Shown piece after piece: positions 45,301 through 54,332 of a DNA stretch of 64,000 nt. Source of the DNA: an uncultured Eggerthella sp. (GTDB lineage Bacteria > Actinomycetota > Coriobacteriia > Coriobacteriales > Eggerthellaceae); NCBI GenBank assembly GCA_900542065.1, contig UQLU01000004.1, positions 62,001 to 126,000 on the forward strand. Reading direction: 5' to 3'. Within the stretch, counting starts at the first letter, position 1, and every line of letters starts with the position of its first letter. The notes below the pieces were generated by a model. The model was not told the origin of the DNA. It saw nothing but the letters and a program-made list of their open reading frames with translations, and made no database searches. The position numbers were made by a program, and so were the translations under genes.

Positions 45301-45583
45301 CAGACTGTCCACCCAAGTTAGGCAACAATGCGTCAGGACGCTCTTTGGCAATAATTGCCTCGATGCGCTTAGCATTCAAAGGCTCAATATACGTAACGTC
45401 TGCCGTGCCAGGGTCGGTCATGATAGTAGCAGGATTGGAGTTAACCAAAACAATTTCGTAACCCAGTTGGCGAAGCGCCTTACATGCCTGGGTGCCTGAA
45501 TAGTCGAATTCGCAGGCCTGTCCAATAATGATAGGACCGGAACCAATAATAAGAATCTTGTGAACGTCGGTTCGCTTTCCCAT
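42353..45583 (-). CDS. carB: carbamoyl-phosphate synthase large chain
   Basis: Makes carbamoyl phosphate for pyrimidines and arginine from bicarbonate, ATP and glutamine-derived ammonia. At 1076 residues it is full length, with both ATP-grasp halves (GSGPIIIGQACEFDYSGTQ near residue 12; GGGPNRIGQGIEFDYCC near residue 560), the oligomerisation domain between and the C-terminal allosteric MGS-like domain. GGAAGGA precedes the ATG at 45583; the open frame extends 12 codons further. The glutaminase subunit gene carA is not next to it, which is unusual for a pyrimidine operon. Confidence 0.96.
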   Translation of the reverse strand: MGKRTDVHKILIIGSGPIIIGQACEFDYSGTQACKALRQLGYEIVLVNSNPATIMTDPGTADVTYIEPLNAKRIEAIIAKERPDALLPNLGGQSALNLCAELSSLGVLDKYGVKVIGVQVDAIERGEDRQAFKDTMAELGIEMARSEVSHTVEEAVEIASRLGYPCVLRPAYTMGGTGGGLVYNVDELRTVVARGLAASPVTEVLVEESVLGWEELEFEVVRDSKGQMITVCTIENIDPMGVHTGDSFCAAPMQTIAQETIDRLQEKSYKIVDKVEVIGGCNVQWAHDPKTDRDIIIEINPRTSRSSALASKATGFPIAFVSAMLATGITLDEIPCGKHGTLDKYVAGGDYVVLKFARWAFEKFKGVEDKLGTQMRAVGEVMSIGKTYKEAFQKAVRSLEKDRYGLGFVKDFNDKSLDDLLAMLHTATSERQFIMYEALRKGATVEELHELTKIKVHFIQEMKELVEEEQAILAYASEHPGEQLPEEQFATAKKDGFSDRYLGELLNIPEDDIRAYRLGLGITEAWEGVHVSGTQDSAYYYSTYNAPDHSTASDNRKIMILGGGPNRIGQGIEFDYCCVHAALALKKLGFETIIVNCNPETVSTDYDTSDKLYFEPLTAEDVLSIYEKEKPLGVIAQFGGQTPLNLASQLERAGVKILGTSPEIIDLAEDRDRFREVMDELGIPMPEAGMAVTVEEALDTAHKIGYPVMVRPSYVLGGRGMEVVYDDDALRSYMAAAIGVTPDRPILIDRFLQHALECEADAICDGAHAFVPAVMEHIELAGIHSGDSACILPSVNIDAQHLETIKDYTRKIAEAMHVCGLMNIQYAIENGTVYVLEANPRASRTVPLVSKVCNIQMVQVATDVITREFTGRPSPVADLHESVFSHYGVKEAVFPFNMFPEVDPVLGPEMRSTGEVLGLASTVGEAFLKAQEATQTAIPSEGTVLMSVSDRDKGEAAKVAQEFVDAGFNVVATKGTCELLNEAGVAAEHINKLGEGRPDILDALANGEIAIVVNTPASSTESHEDDSYIRKSAIKNHVPYMTTLAAAYVTAMGVKESKTSEGSEVRSLQEIHATIK

Positions 45584-45827
45584 GCGACGTCCTTCCTGAT
45601 CGAAGTACGGACAATACACTAACCAATTATTGTACTCGTTTCACAGCGTTCCGTAGGCATCGCCGCCTAATTTATTCTATGTTTATATTCAAGGTGGAAT
45701 TATTTATTTCCACGCAAGACACTTTTGTATTTAACGCAGGCACTAATCACAAGCGCCTGGTCTTGAAGACATGGCTAGGCTAGCTTCGACGTACGGCTGC
45801 TCGTGGTATCCATGTCCGCACTTGGCG

Positions 45828-46379
45828 CTACGCTTGCTCTTCGCATTTGCGAATATAGGCAATCAGGGGATCAAGATATTCGCGCTTGGAGCCGTCAAAT
45901 CCTTTGCGCATTTGAGCGACGGCATCTAGGTCGCGCTGCGCGGTATCTTTGCCCTTTTCAAGCATATGGAAATAAATGCGCATTGCCACTTTGTCAAAGG
46001 ACCCTAATTTGCCATATTCAAAACCGCCCTGCGCATAAAAATGAATAAGTTCCTTGTACTGAGGTTCAGGAAACTTATTACGAAAAGCCTGTTCATGGTT
46101 TGATTCGGGCCATTCATCACAAGGCATAGGTGTTGCGCCAACACCTAGCACAACAAACTTATCCATAGGATAGCGTTCAAGCTGCTTTTGCAGCCATGTA
46201 GCCTTGGTTAGACCTGCTGCGTGATACCAACTGCAGAAAATTACTTTATCCATAGCCGCTATATCAACGGTATACACCTGTGCAAAAGGAGTTGCCTCTA
46301 CACCGAATTCTTCGGCCAGCCATTCTGCATAACGTTTCGTGTGACCTGCTTGAGAACAATAGATAATTGCGATGTTCAT
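45828..46379 (-). CDS. flavodoxin-family protein
   Basis: A 183-residue flavodoxin fold: IAIIYCSQAGHTKRYAEWLAEEF provides the FMN-phosphate loop, and FCSWYHAAGLTKATWLQ the second loop. The C-terminus is hydrophilic and helical. AGGGG precedes the ATG at 46379, 18 codons inside the longest frame. It resembles flavodoxin domains with protoporphyrinogen-oxidase-like layout (HemG-type) only loosely, so the electron partner is unknown. Transcribed in the same direction as carB but 244 bases away. Confidence 0.8.
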   Translation of the reverse strand: MNIAIIYCSQAGHTKRYAEWLAEEFGVEATPFAQVYTVDIAAMDKVIFCSWYHAAGLTKATWLQKQLERYPMDKFVVLGVGATPMPCDEWPESNHEQAFRNKFPEPQYKELIHFYAQGGFEYGKLGSFDKVAMRIYFHMLEKGKDTAQRDLDAVAQMRKGFDGSKREYLDPLIAYIRKCEEQA

Positions 46380-46514
46380 AGCTACCCCTTTGCGACCACA
46401 ACGAAGCTTCATAGAAGACGAAGCCTTTGACAAAAGAGTAGATTATTCGACACGTATTACCATGCTGTAATAGTTAAATCTTTGTAATGATAGAGATTAA
46501 TGAAAAATAGTGAC

Positions 46515-46549
46515 AAAAGCCAGCTCAGGGAAGACGTGCTTCCCTGAGC
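46515..46549 (-). terminator. terminator of the ABC transporter pair
   Basis: GCTCAGGGAAG and CTTCCCTGAGC (46523-46549) pair perfectly over 11 bp around five bases; on the minus strand TGGCTTTTGTC follows. It lies 10 bases beyond the stop of the second transporter gene. Confidence 0.75.
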
Positions 46550-46559
46550 ATCTGTTAAA

Positions 46560-48338
46560 CTACACTGCCCACTGAGCACTTTCGCTTTGAAGCGTAACCA
46601 TCTTTTTGAACAAGCTATTTTCCTGCTGCATTAATTCTTGCGGGGCACCCTGCTCAACAACACTACCCTCTTTAAGAACAACAATCTTGTCAGCGTTCAT
46701 AACGGTACGCATACGGTGAGCAATTACCATAACAGTCTTACCAACCAATAAACGACTCAGCGCCTGCTGAACCTGTGTTTCGTTTTCAACGTCAAGACTG
46801 GCCGTTGCCTCATCCAGCAAAACAATTGGAGCATTTTTCAGCAATGCACGAGCAATAGAAATACGTTGACGTTCGCCACCTGAAAGTTTTGTTCCATTTT
46901 CGCCAATGGGCGTCTCATAGCCCTGAGGTAAACGGAGTGCAAATTCATCGCAATTTGCTGCCTTTGCCGCTGCCAACACCTCTTCATCGGTTGCATCGCG
47001 CCTACCCAAGCGAATGTTATTCATTACCGTGTCATCAAAGAGTAATACATCCTGGAATACCACAGCATAGTCACGCAACAGCACTTCCGGATCCACGTCG
47101 GCAACATTTACGCCGCCCACCAAAACAGAGCCAGAATTTGGATCCCAGAAACGAGCAGCTAACTTTGAACAGGTAGACTTCCCTGAACCTGAAGGGCCAA
47201 CCAGCGCGGTTACTTCGCCTTCGTTCGCCGTAAAACTTACGTTACTCAAAACGGGGACTTCATCCGATTCGTTATAAGAAAAAGAGACATCCCTAAACTC
47301 AATCGAATGGTCCTGAGGATTGAAGGTTTCGCTACCCGTCGCCAGCGGTTCTTCATAGAAAGACTTCATGCGTCCAGCTGCCGTCCTTGCATGGAAAAGC
47401 TCCGCGATAAGCATGAGTGCCTGATCGAAGGGCGCATAAATGCGAGATACTACCAGCAAGAAGCAAAAGAGCACCATAAACGAGCAACTGCCCTCAAGAA
47501 TAAACAGAGCACCTGCAATGATGGTGCTTGCTATACCTAGACGAAGCACAATTTGTGCACCATTAACAAAAATCCCCGTCAAGAGTTCCCCTTTAATGGT
47601 TTGTTTTTCAGAGGAATCAATATCGTTGTTGATGCCTTCAAGGTATCTTTCAATTTGATTCGTAGCGCGCACTTCACGGACACACTCAAGTGCCTCTTGA
47701 ATATCGTCAGAAACCTGCAAGTTCTTTTCGCGCGTCGCACGTGAAAGAGGTGCTAACAACTTTCGGCTCGCAAATAACAACACAAACGCTACAGGCACAC
47801 TCCATAGTGCAGCCAAAGCCAAACGCCAGTCGAAGATAAACAAACCAACCGCCGCAATACCAAGCGTAACGTAAGCACCATAGAGTTCAGGAAGAACATG
47901 ACTGTAGGCGTGTTCGGTAATTTTGACATCGCCCATAATGGTTTCCGTCAAATCCGCTAGGTCGCGCTTACCAAAGAACGACAAGGGCAACTTGCGCAAA
48001 CGTTCCGCCAAACCAATACGCTGCCTGCCACTTTCGTTATAAATAACGCCATATTGGTAGTAGTAGGCAAAGTATTCTGCAACGCAAAGCAGCACGAAAA
48101 ACGCAACCAGCAGAACAACAAACGGAACAGTAAAACCAACTGAAGCCAGCTGGGGTAGCCCGCCAAATAGAGATGGCATAGGAGCTCCCTGGGTATACCC
48201 CGCTACCAAAGCATCCATGAGCAAATAGAGCAAGCCAATGCCCATGAAAATAATGAGATTTGCCAAAGCGGTCCATACCGTGCCAAGTTTTACATTGCGC
48301 ACGCCTTCATCAGTGAGCGCATATTTTTCTTTCAGCAT
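46560..48338 (-). CDS. ABC transporter, fused permease/ATPase (YbtQ/IrtB-like half)
   Basis: A 592-residue half-transporter: about six membrane helices in residues 20-310, then an ATPase with GPSGSGKST, LSGGERQRISIARALL and LLDEATASLD. It follows the partner gene directly (TAA immediately followed by ATG), so the two form a heterodimer. The pair resembles YbtPQ and IrtAB, exporter-fold proteins that take up metal-siderophores. The divergent AraC regulator supports that comparison. Drug export is the alternative. Confidence 0.88.
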   Translation of the reverse strand: MLKEKYALTDEGVRNVKLGTVWTALANLIIFMGIGLLYLLMDALVAGYTQGAPMPSLFGGLPQLASVGFTVPFVVLLVAFFVLLCVAEYFAYYYQYGVIYNESGRQRIGLAERLRKLPLSFFGKRDLADLTETIMGDVKITEHAYSHVLPELYGAYVTLGIAAVGLFIFDWRLALAALWSVPVAFVLLFASRKLLAPLSRATREKNLQVSDDIQEALECVREVRATNQIERYLEGINNDIDSSEKQTIKGELLTGIFVNGAQIVLRLGIASTIIAGALFILEGSCSFMVLFCFLLVVSRIYAPFDQALMLIAELFHARTAAGRMKSFYEEPLATGSETFNPQDHSIEFRDVSFSYNESDEVPVLSNVSFTANEGEVTALVGPSGSGKSTCSKLAARFWDPNSGSVLVGGVNVADVDPEVLLRDYAVVFQDVLLFDDTVMNNIRLGRRDATDEEVLAAAKAANCDEFALRLPQGYETPIGENGTKLSGGERQRISIARALLKNAPIVLLDEATASLDVENETQVQQALSRLLVGKTVMVIAHRMRTVMNADKIVVLKEGSVVEQGAPQELMQQENSLFKKMVTLQSESAQWAV

Positions 48339-50153
48339 TTAGTTCACCGCCTTTTCTACAGCAACCTCGCTGCGTGCAATTTTCCATGATGCGGCTTGTT
48401 CGTAGTCTGCCCACATTCTTGCGTAGAGCCCCTCACGTGCAAGAAGTTCATCGTGGGTGCCCTGTTCCACAATTGATCCTTCCGAAAGAACAACGATCTT
48501 GTCGGCGTTGCGGACGGTAGATAGGCGATGTGCAATCATAAGAACGGTACGGCCTTGTGTCAGTTCGCTAAACGCTTTTTGGATAAGCGCTTCATTTTCA
48601 GGATCGGCAAACGCAGTAGCCTCATCCAAAACAACAATATCTGCCTGTTTCAAAATAGCGCGGGCAAGCATCAAACGCTGTATTTCGCCCCCTGAAAAAT
48701 AAACACCCTTTGTGCCATAGACGGTATCAATTCCATTAGGACACTTTGCTAAAACGTCATCACATTGCGCAGCATGCAAGGCATCAATGACCTCTTCGCG
48801 CGTTGCGTCGGGTCTAGCAGCACGGACGTTTTCCAAAATGCTTTGTTTGAACAAACGATTTGCCTGAAAGACAAACGCAACCTTTTCCATCAAAACGCGA
48901 GGATCAATAGTACGTACATCCACACCACCAACGCGTACGGTGCCCGAACCAACATCCCAAAAACGTGGCACCAACGCTGCAGCAGTAGATTTACCACCAC
49001 CCGAAGGCCCTACTAGCGCCACTGTAGAACCCGCAGGAACCGTGAAGCTTACCTTTTCTAGCGCGTTACGTTCTGCCCCTTCGTAGGCAAACGTAACATC
49101 TTCAAACGCAATAGAAGCATCTGCTGGATGTTCACACGTGTCTGCCATTTTGATTTCGGGAGCTGCAAGAATACCTTTAACGCGCTGGAGAGAATCCGCC
49201 GCAACCTGAAACGCCTCCGACATAAACATGACGCGCGTCATAGCCGTTGGAATAATTGCCGTAAAGATGGAATAAAACGCAACATTTGCAATAAAAGTAG
49301 CCACGTTCGTTTCACCTGGAATCAACAACAGTATGACAGGAATAACAAACACAACCGCACCATTAATAACAGCGAGCGAAAGTGACTGCGGAACCTGACA
49401 CCATTTCACGGCATAATCTTGCGCCATAGCACTGAAATCTTGAATGGCATCATAAAACGCTTTGAACGAATACACGGTTTGTTGAAAAACCTTTACAACA
49501 GGAATTCCGCGAACATATTCCGTGCCCGTTTCGTTCATACGAACCAGCGCATCTTGGTACTTCTTCATAAACTCCATACCACGACCGCTCATCATGTATG
49601 CCATGCACAAAATTGAAATGAGAACAGGGATAAGACATGCAAGACCAAGGCGCCAGTCAAACACAAAGAAAATGACCAGCATGCCTATGATCATAGCGAT
49701 CGATCCTGCGGTATCAGGCAACTTGTGAGCAAGCAGCCCTTCCGTTTCTGAAGCACACCCATCCACTACACGACGAAGCGCACCTGAAGCATGGTTATCG
49801 AAATAACCCAATGAAGTATTCATCAAATGCTTGGTTGTTTGCTTGCGCATGTTGGCAGCACAACGGAAAGCCGCCACATGAGTACACATAAGCGCAACAA
49901 AATAAACCAGAATTGAAAGAATCGCAAAAATCAAAGCCGCCCACCCATACTGAGCAATTGATGTCGCGGCACTCCAATTTGGTGCGACCGCCAATAAGTC
50001 GCGCGCTACTAAGAAAATGCAGATATACGGAACAAAGCTGATCAGCATTGAAACTGCAGAAAGCACACAGCCAAGATAGGTAAGGCTTTTCCTGCTGCCT
50101 GCAAAATCAAGTAACTGGGAAATGGCGCCTCGTTCCTTTTTCTTTTCCGCCAT
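48339..50153 (-). CDS. ABC transporter, fused permease/ATPase (YbtP/IrtA-like half)
   Basis: A 604-residue half-transporter with about six N-terminal membrane helices and an ATPase: GPSGGGKST, FSGGEIQRLMLARAIL and VLDEATAFADPENE. The ATAFADPENE variant of Walker B/D-loop and the YFDNHASGALRRVVDG segment are features I associate with the YbtPQ/IrtAB importers. AAGGAGG lies 12 bases before the ATG. It is the first gene of the pair, with the 289-base divergent region shared with the AraC gene. Confidence 0.88.
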   Translation of the reverse strand: MAEKKKERGAISQLLDFAGSRKSLTYLGCVLSAVSMLISFVPYICIFLVARDLLAVAPNWSAATSIAQYGWAALIFAILSILVYFVALMCTHVAAFRCAANMRKQTTKHLMNTSLGYFDNHASGALRRVVDGCASETEGLLAHKLPDTAGSIAMIIGMLVIFFVFDWRLGLACLIPVLISILCMAYMMSGRGMEFMKKYQDALVRMNETGTEYVRGIPVVKVFQQTVYSFKAFYDAIQDFSAMAQDYAVKWCQVPQSLSLAVINGAVVFVIPVILLLIPGETNVATFIANVAFYSIFTAIIPTAMTRVMFMSEAFQVAADSLQRVKGILAAPEIKMADTCEHPADASIAFEDVTFAYEGAERNALEKVSFTVPAGSTVALVGPSGGGKSTAAALVPRFWDVGSGTVRVGGVDVRTIDPRVLMEKVAFVFQANRLFKQSILENVRAARPDATREEVIDALHAAQCDDVLAKCPNGIDTVYGTKGVYFSGGEIQRLMLARAILKQADIVVLDEATAFADPENEALIQKAFSELTQGRTVLMIAHRLSTVRNADKIVVLSEGSIVEQGTHDELLAREGLYARMWADYEQAASWKIARSEVAVEKAVN

Positions 50154-50442
50154 TTCTCAGACCACCTCCTTCGTTTTACCTGTGTAGACACCTTCAGCTT
50201 CTCTTGATGGGATTCACCTGGTCGAATCACCTTGAATGAATTCCCTCAATTGAAGCTTGATTGTTAGACTTGGTTAACTTACCATGCAAATTAACGAAGA
50301 CAGTCTCTTGATTAATTAACGTGGACGTTTTCGAAAGTTATCCAATACAAAAAAGAAATTCGTTTAGCTTAACTGCCACAGATACCTAAGCTAGCTTAAA
50401 CGGATCAGGACTAGTAGAAACAGCAATCAGAAACAACAGCTT

Positions 50443-51519
50443 ATGAGTGTCTTATCAAAACATATAGCAGCTCCCCTACTTACTTTTATTGAGCCGCAAA
50501 TTGAACAGCTGCACATCGACATGAAGCCAATTCGCTGTGGGGTATATGGTTCTCTTGATAATGACATCGCCTCTGGTTTTTTATGGGCGGCTTCTCTAGG
50601 AGGAGATTGTCTTATCGCTTACCATCATCTTGTTCTTCGCGAACCTACAATACTTGATGAACACCCAGATAAATATTGCTGTATTGCTTCATCCTCTGAA
50701 GCAACCATCGAATCATCCGAAGAGCTACTTAAAGTTAATCATCCTCAAAAATATGAAAACCTCTGCACGTTTTCGTCTAATGGTGGAGACATATCCTGTT
50801 TGCTAAAAGCAAATGTTCCCTACGATTCGGTAAGCCTCAGCTACACTCCCCTGTTTTTTAAAAAATTAAAAACTCAATATCCAAACACCTTTGACCATAT
50901 AGAAGAAGGAATGGACAGCCTTCCTCCAGAACTTTTACCTGATAGTTTGCGTTCCTTACTGCGTGTTTTTAATCCCCAGCAAGCCCTTCAGCCAGGTGCA
51001 GAACTCTATTTTCATGCAAAAGTTCTTGAAGCACTGAGTCTTTTGATGCCAAAGATTACTCAGTTTGAATCGTCCAACCAACAAGAAGAAATAGCTCAGT
51101 CAAGAAAGCCTTACGACATTAGTGAGAAAGATATTGCAGATTCGATAAAAGCACGAATAGCTTTGAAATCCCAATGCCCTGCTGAACATCATGCAATTGT
51201 AGAGGAAGCAAAAACTTACATTGCAAACAATCTATCTCGTCATATTACCTTAGACAGTCTGGCAAAACATCTGTACGTAAGTAGATCAAAACTTTGCTCC
51301 CTTTTCCAAGAAGACACAGGCACTAGTCTTGGTATGTATTTACGTGAACAAAGGGTTGCCCAAGCCTGTGATTTACTTACACACACAAACCTTAATGTTT
51401 CCGATATTGGACAACTCGTAGGTTATTCTCGTCCTTCAAGCTTTACGGAAACTTTTCTCCGAGCAACAGGATATACTCCCCGCGAATATCGAACTACCAA
51501 AAAGGGCTTTAGCAATTAA
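50443..51519 (+). CDS. AraC family transcriptional regulator
   Basis: A 358-residue regulator. The C-terminal 100 residues carry both helix-turn-helix units: HITLDSLAKHLYVSRSKLCSLFQEDTG and LNVSDIGQLVGYSRPSSFTETFLRATGYTPREYR. The N-terminal 250 residues are a ligand-sensing part without a recognised motif. Divergent from the ABC pair, like YbtA next to YbtPQ. It probably activates those genes. The shared region is AT-rich and contains AAGCTAGCTT-like palindromic elements. Confidence 0.9.
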   Translation: MSVLSKHIAAPLLTFIEPQIEQLHIDMKPIRCGVYGSLDNDIASGFLWAASLGGDCLIAYHHLVLREPTILDEHPDKYCCIASSSEATIESSEELLKVNHPQKYENLCTFSSNGGDISCLLKANVPYDSVSLSYTPLFFKKLKTQYPNTFDHIEEGMDSLPPELLPDSLRSLLRVFNPQQALQPGAELYFHAKVLEALSLLMPKITQFESSNQQEEIAQSRKPYDISEKDIADSIKARIALKSQCPAEHHAIVEEAKTYIANNLSRHITLDSLAKHLYVSRSKLCSLFQEDTGTSLGMYLREQRVAQACDLLTHTNLNVSDIGQLVGYSRPSSFTETFLRATGYTPREYRTTKKGFSN

Positions 51520-51546
51520 GAATTTAGCACGTTCAGCAATAATCTC

Positions 51547-51574
51547 TTGACTGACACTATCAATCTCTTATAAG
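51547..51574 (+). promoter_or_regulatory. promoter of the short flavodoxin gene
   Basis: TTGACT (51547-51552) and TATAAG (51569-51574) spaced 16 bases, 41 bases before the start codon. A near-symmetric GTTAGCCATGGTAAAC follows and might be a metal-regulator site. Confidence 0.5.
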
Positions 51575-51615
51575 TTAGCCATGGTAAACATGTTAGCAAT
51601 TTTAAGGAGAGTCAT

Positions 51616-52044
51616 ATGAGCTCAGTAGCAATTGTGTATTGGAGCGGAACTGGGAACACCGAAGCAATGGCGGAATTAATAGCAGAAGGTGTCGAATCAA
51701 CAGGCGCAACAGCAGAGATTATCCAATGCTCTGCCTTTTCAACAAACCAGATTGATTCATACGATGCTATAGCATTTGGCTGCCCTGCAATGGGTGATGA
51801 AGAACTCGAAGATATGGAATTTCTTCCTATGTATGATGACGTTGAACCACTGCTAGGCAAAATACCTATTGCGTTATTTGGATCTTACGATTGGAATAAT
51901 GGCGAATGGATGGATTATTGGAAAGAACGAGCAGATGAAGCGGGTCTTAATGTAGTCGGAACAACTATCGCAAAAGATTATCCCTTAGATGAAGAGGCGG
52001 ATGCCTGTCTGCATCTAGGCGAGCAGCTTGCACAAAGCTTATAA
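51616..52044 (+). CDS. short-chain flavodoxin
   Basis: A 142-residue FMN electron carrier. VYWSGTGNTEAMAELI is the phosphate loop, FGCPAMGDEELED and FGSYDWNNGEW are the two isoalloxazine-binding loops. AAGGAG precedes the ATG. It is strongly acidic, as flavodoxins are. Same strand as the AraC gene but with its own promoter and terminator. Flavodoxins commonly replace ferredoxin under iron limitation, which suits the neighbouring YbtPQ-like genes. Confidence 0.93.
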   Translation: MSSVAIVYWSGTGNTEAMAELIAEGVESTGATAEIIQCSAFSTNQIDSYDAIAFGCPAMGDEELEDMEFLPMYDDVEPLLGKIPIALFGSYDWNNGEWMDYWKERADEAGLNVVGTTIAKDYPLDEEADACLHLGEQLAQSL

Positions 52045-52081
52045 ACAGGTGCACCCTATCGCATACTTCTCATTGCTCACA

Positions 52082-52111
52082 AAAACAGGGAGGCTTTTGC
52101 CTCCCTGTTTT
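52082..52111. terminator. bidirectional terminator
   Basis: A perfect 13-bp stem AAAACAGGGAGGC / GCCTCCCTGTTTT around TTTT. It serves the flavodoxin gene on the plus strand and the P1B ATPase on the minus strand. Confidence 0.92.
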
Positions 52112-52185
52112 AACTTCTGGCACTAATACGAGGGTTATAGGAAACCTCAAGAACTAAACGTAGCTTAAATTGAAATGCAGACTAA

Positions 52186-54327
52186 TTATTCCGCTTTAGT
52201 AGTCTCAGTAGCGTCTATTCCCTGCGGTAAATAGCGTCGCGCATTAACCGCCGATATTCCAACCGTTGCCGTGTTATGCAGTACTGAAGAAGTTTGCGGC
52301 GTAACCGTACCTGATATACCTAACGCAAGAAGTAACGAATTAAATGCCACCGTAAAGAAATAACCCCTCTTCATTCGCTTTTCTAGACCAAGACTCAATC
52401 TACGTAAGTCAACCAATGAAGCCAAATCGTCCGTGATAAGTGCGATATCTGCCGCTTCGCGTGCAATAGCACTCCCTGCACCCATCGCAACACTAACATA
52501 AGCACGCGACAAAGCAGGTGAATCATTAACTCCATCACCCACCATAACTACCTTATTACCAGCAGCTTGAAGTTCGTCAATAATCCTACATTTATCTTCA
52601 GGCAATAACTCCGCCTGATATTCATCGACCCCTGCAATACGAGCAATACGTGCCGCACTTCTTTCATTATCGCCCGTTAGCATAATAATGCGTTTAAAGC
52701 CCAATTCACGAAGCTGATCAAACACCTCATGGATGTTATCTTTTAAAGGATCATCTACATAGATTACTCCCCTCAACTCACCATCAACCGCAAGGAACAA
52801 TGGTGAAGATCCTTCGGCGTGCTTATGAATTTCTTCAAGCTCTTCATGAGTAATAGGAATATGCTCGTCCTCAATTACGAAGTGTTCACTCCCAATAAGG
52901 ACCCGTGCTCCATCAAGAGCAGAAACAATACCATGAGCAACCACGTATTCTACTTCTGCATGACGTTCACGATGCTCTAAGCCTTCTTCCTGTGCTTTGT
53001 TAACAACCGCTCGTGCAACAGGATGAGGAAAATGTTCTTCCAAACACGCAGCCAAACGAAGAACCTCATCACGATCCCAACCGTCATATGCAACTACATC
53101 TCGAACCGAAGGAACCGCCTGGGTAAGAGTACCTGTTTTGTCGAATACAATAGTGTCTGCCTGAGCCATATGATTAAAGTATTTAGATCCCTTAACCATA
53201 AAGCCCGCCTGTGCGCCTTCACGCTGAGCAGCCATAACCGCAATAGACCCCGACAAACGCAGCGCACAAGAATAGTCAACCATTAATGCAGCTGACGTTT
53301 TCTGAAGATTGCGCGTAGTCACTGCAACAAGAACTGCCAACAAGAAATTCCATGGAACCAGCTTATCTGCCATTCGTTCTATATATCGCTGGTCGCTTGA
53401 CTTTAGCTGCTCAGACTGCTCAACCATGGTTACGATAGAACGCAGCTTGCTTTCTTCTGGCGATCCTGAAACCTCTACAAAAAGCTCGCCTTCTTCAACA
53501 ACAGTTCCTGCATACACCGTATCGCCTTGGTTGCGCACAACAGGAAGCGATTCACCCGTTAGTGAGGCCTGATTAACCGCAGCCTCTCCTGAGCTAACCG
53601 TACCATCAACAGGAATTTGATGCCCTGTGCGAACAACAACGAGGTCCCCAACCTGCAAAGAGGAAAGTTCAACTTCGCATTCAATATCATCACGAACGAC
53701 ACGAACTGTTTCAGGTAAAGCTAAAAATGATCGAATGAGACCGCTTTGCGCTCTTTGCTGGGTATAGCTTTCTAAAGCTTCACCAACGTGAAGTAAAAAC
53801 ATGGTACTTCCCGATGATGAAGGTTTTCCTTGCGCTAATCCCATAAGAATAGCTGCTGCATCCAAAACTGGAACATCAAGCCGACGATTTTTTAAACTTA
53901 CCAAAGCATCTCGGACAAAAGGAACTGCACGCCAGATTGTCCATATAAACCTAAGCGGTAGAGGCAGCATCATGCGACGCCCGTAATGAGCAACAGCCAT
54001 ATTGGCTAAGCGAGCAAACAAATGTCGAAATCGTGGTGCACGAACCAAGGCTTGTTGTGATGCAGTGCTTGATTCTTTAACAGCACAAACAAGATCAAGT
54101 TCCTCTAATTCGCGAAGAATTAATTCACGATTATCTTCGAAGGTTTCTTCAGAAGATAACATGTAGGTTATCGCTAAAGAACCTGCCTTAGGATATGCTA
54201 CGCATTTGGACACCGCAGCCATAGAAGCGAAATGTTCCTCTAATACACATGCATGAGATTCAGGTAGTTTCCCTCCGAAAGAAACGCGGAGACGACCAGG
54301 CACCTCATGCACTATTTCAAACTTCAC
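52186..54327 (-). CDS. P1B-type metal ATPase without CPC motif
   Basis: A 713-residue P-type ATPase with TGES at 258-261, DKTGT at 396-400, HP at 435-436 and GDGVNDSPAL at 596-605. In place of the CPC of metal pumps, transmembrane helix 6 has DYSCAL (351-356), so only one Cys remains. An N-terminal HMA-like domain (VPGRLRVSF) has no CxxC. This is unlike the ATPase at 4234 and more like the manganese-linked CtpC group, an uncertain comparison. GTG start; the preceding gene ends five bases before it, so the two are co-translated. Confidence 0.85.
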   Translation of the reverse strand: MKFEIVHEVPGRLRVSFGGKLPESHACVLEEHFASMAAVSKCVAYPKAGSLAITYMLSSEETFEDNRELILRELEELDLVCAVKESSTASQQALVRAPRFRHLFARLANMAVAHYGRRMMLPLPLRFIWTIWRAVPFVRDALVSLKNRRLDVPVLDAAAILMGLAQGKPSSSGSTMFLLHVGEALESYTQQRAQSGLIRSFLALPETVRVVRDDIECEVELSSLQVGDLVVVRTGHQIPVDGTVSSGEAAVNQASLTGESLPVVRNQGDTVYAGTVVEEGELFVEVSGSPEESKLRSIVTMVEQSEQLKSSDQRYIERMADKLVPWNFLLAVLVAVTTRNLQKTSAALMVDYSCALRLSGSIAVMAAQREGAQAGFMVKGSKYFNHMAQADTIVFDKTGTLTQAVPSVRDVVAYDGWDRDEVLRLAACLEEHFPHPVARAVVNKAQEEGLEHRERHAEVEYVVAHGIVSALDGARVLIGSEHFVIEDEHIPITHEELEEIHKHAEGSSPLFLAVDGELRGVIYVDDPLKDNIHEVFDQLRELGFKRIIMLTGDNERSAARIARIAGVDEYQAELLPEDKCRIIDELQAAGNKVVMVGDGVNDSPALSRAYVSVAMGAGSAIAREAADIALITDDLASLVDLRRLSLGLEKRMKRGYFFTVAFNSLLLALGISGTVTPQTSSVLHNTATVGISAVNARRYLPQGIDATETTKAE

Positions 54328-54332
54328 TGCTC

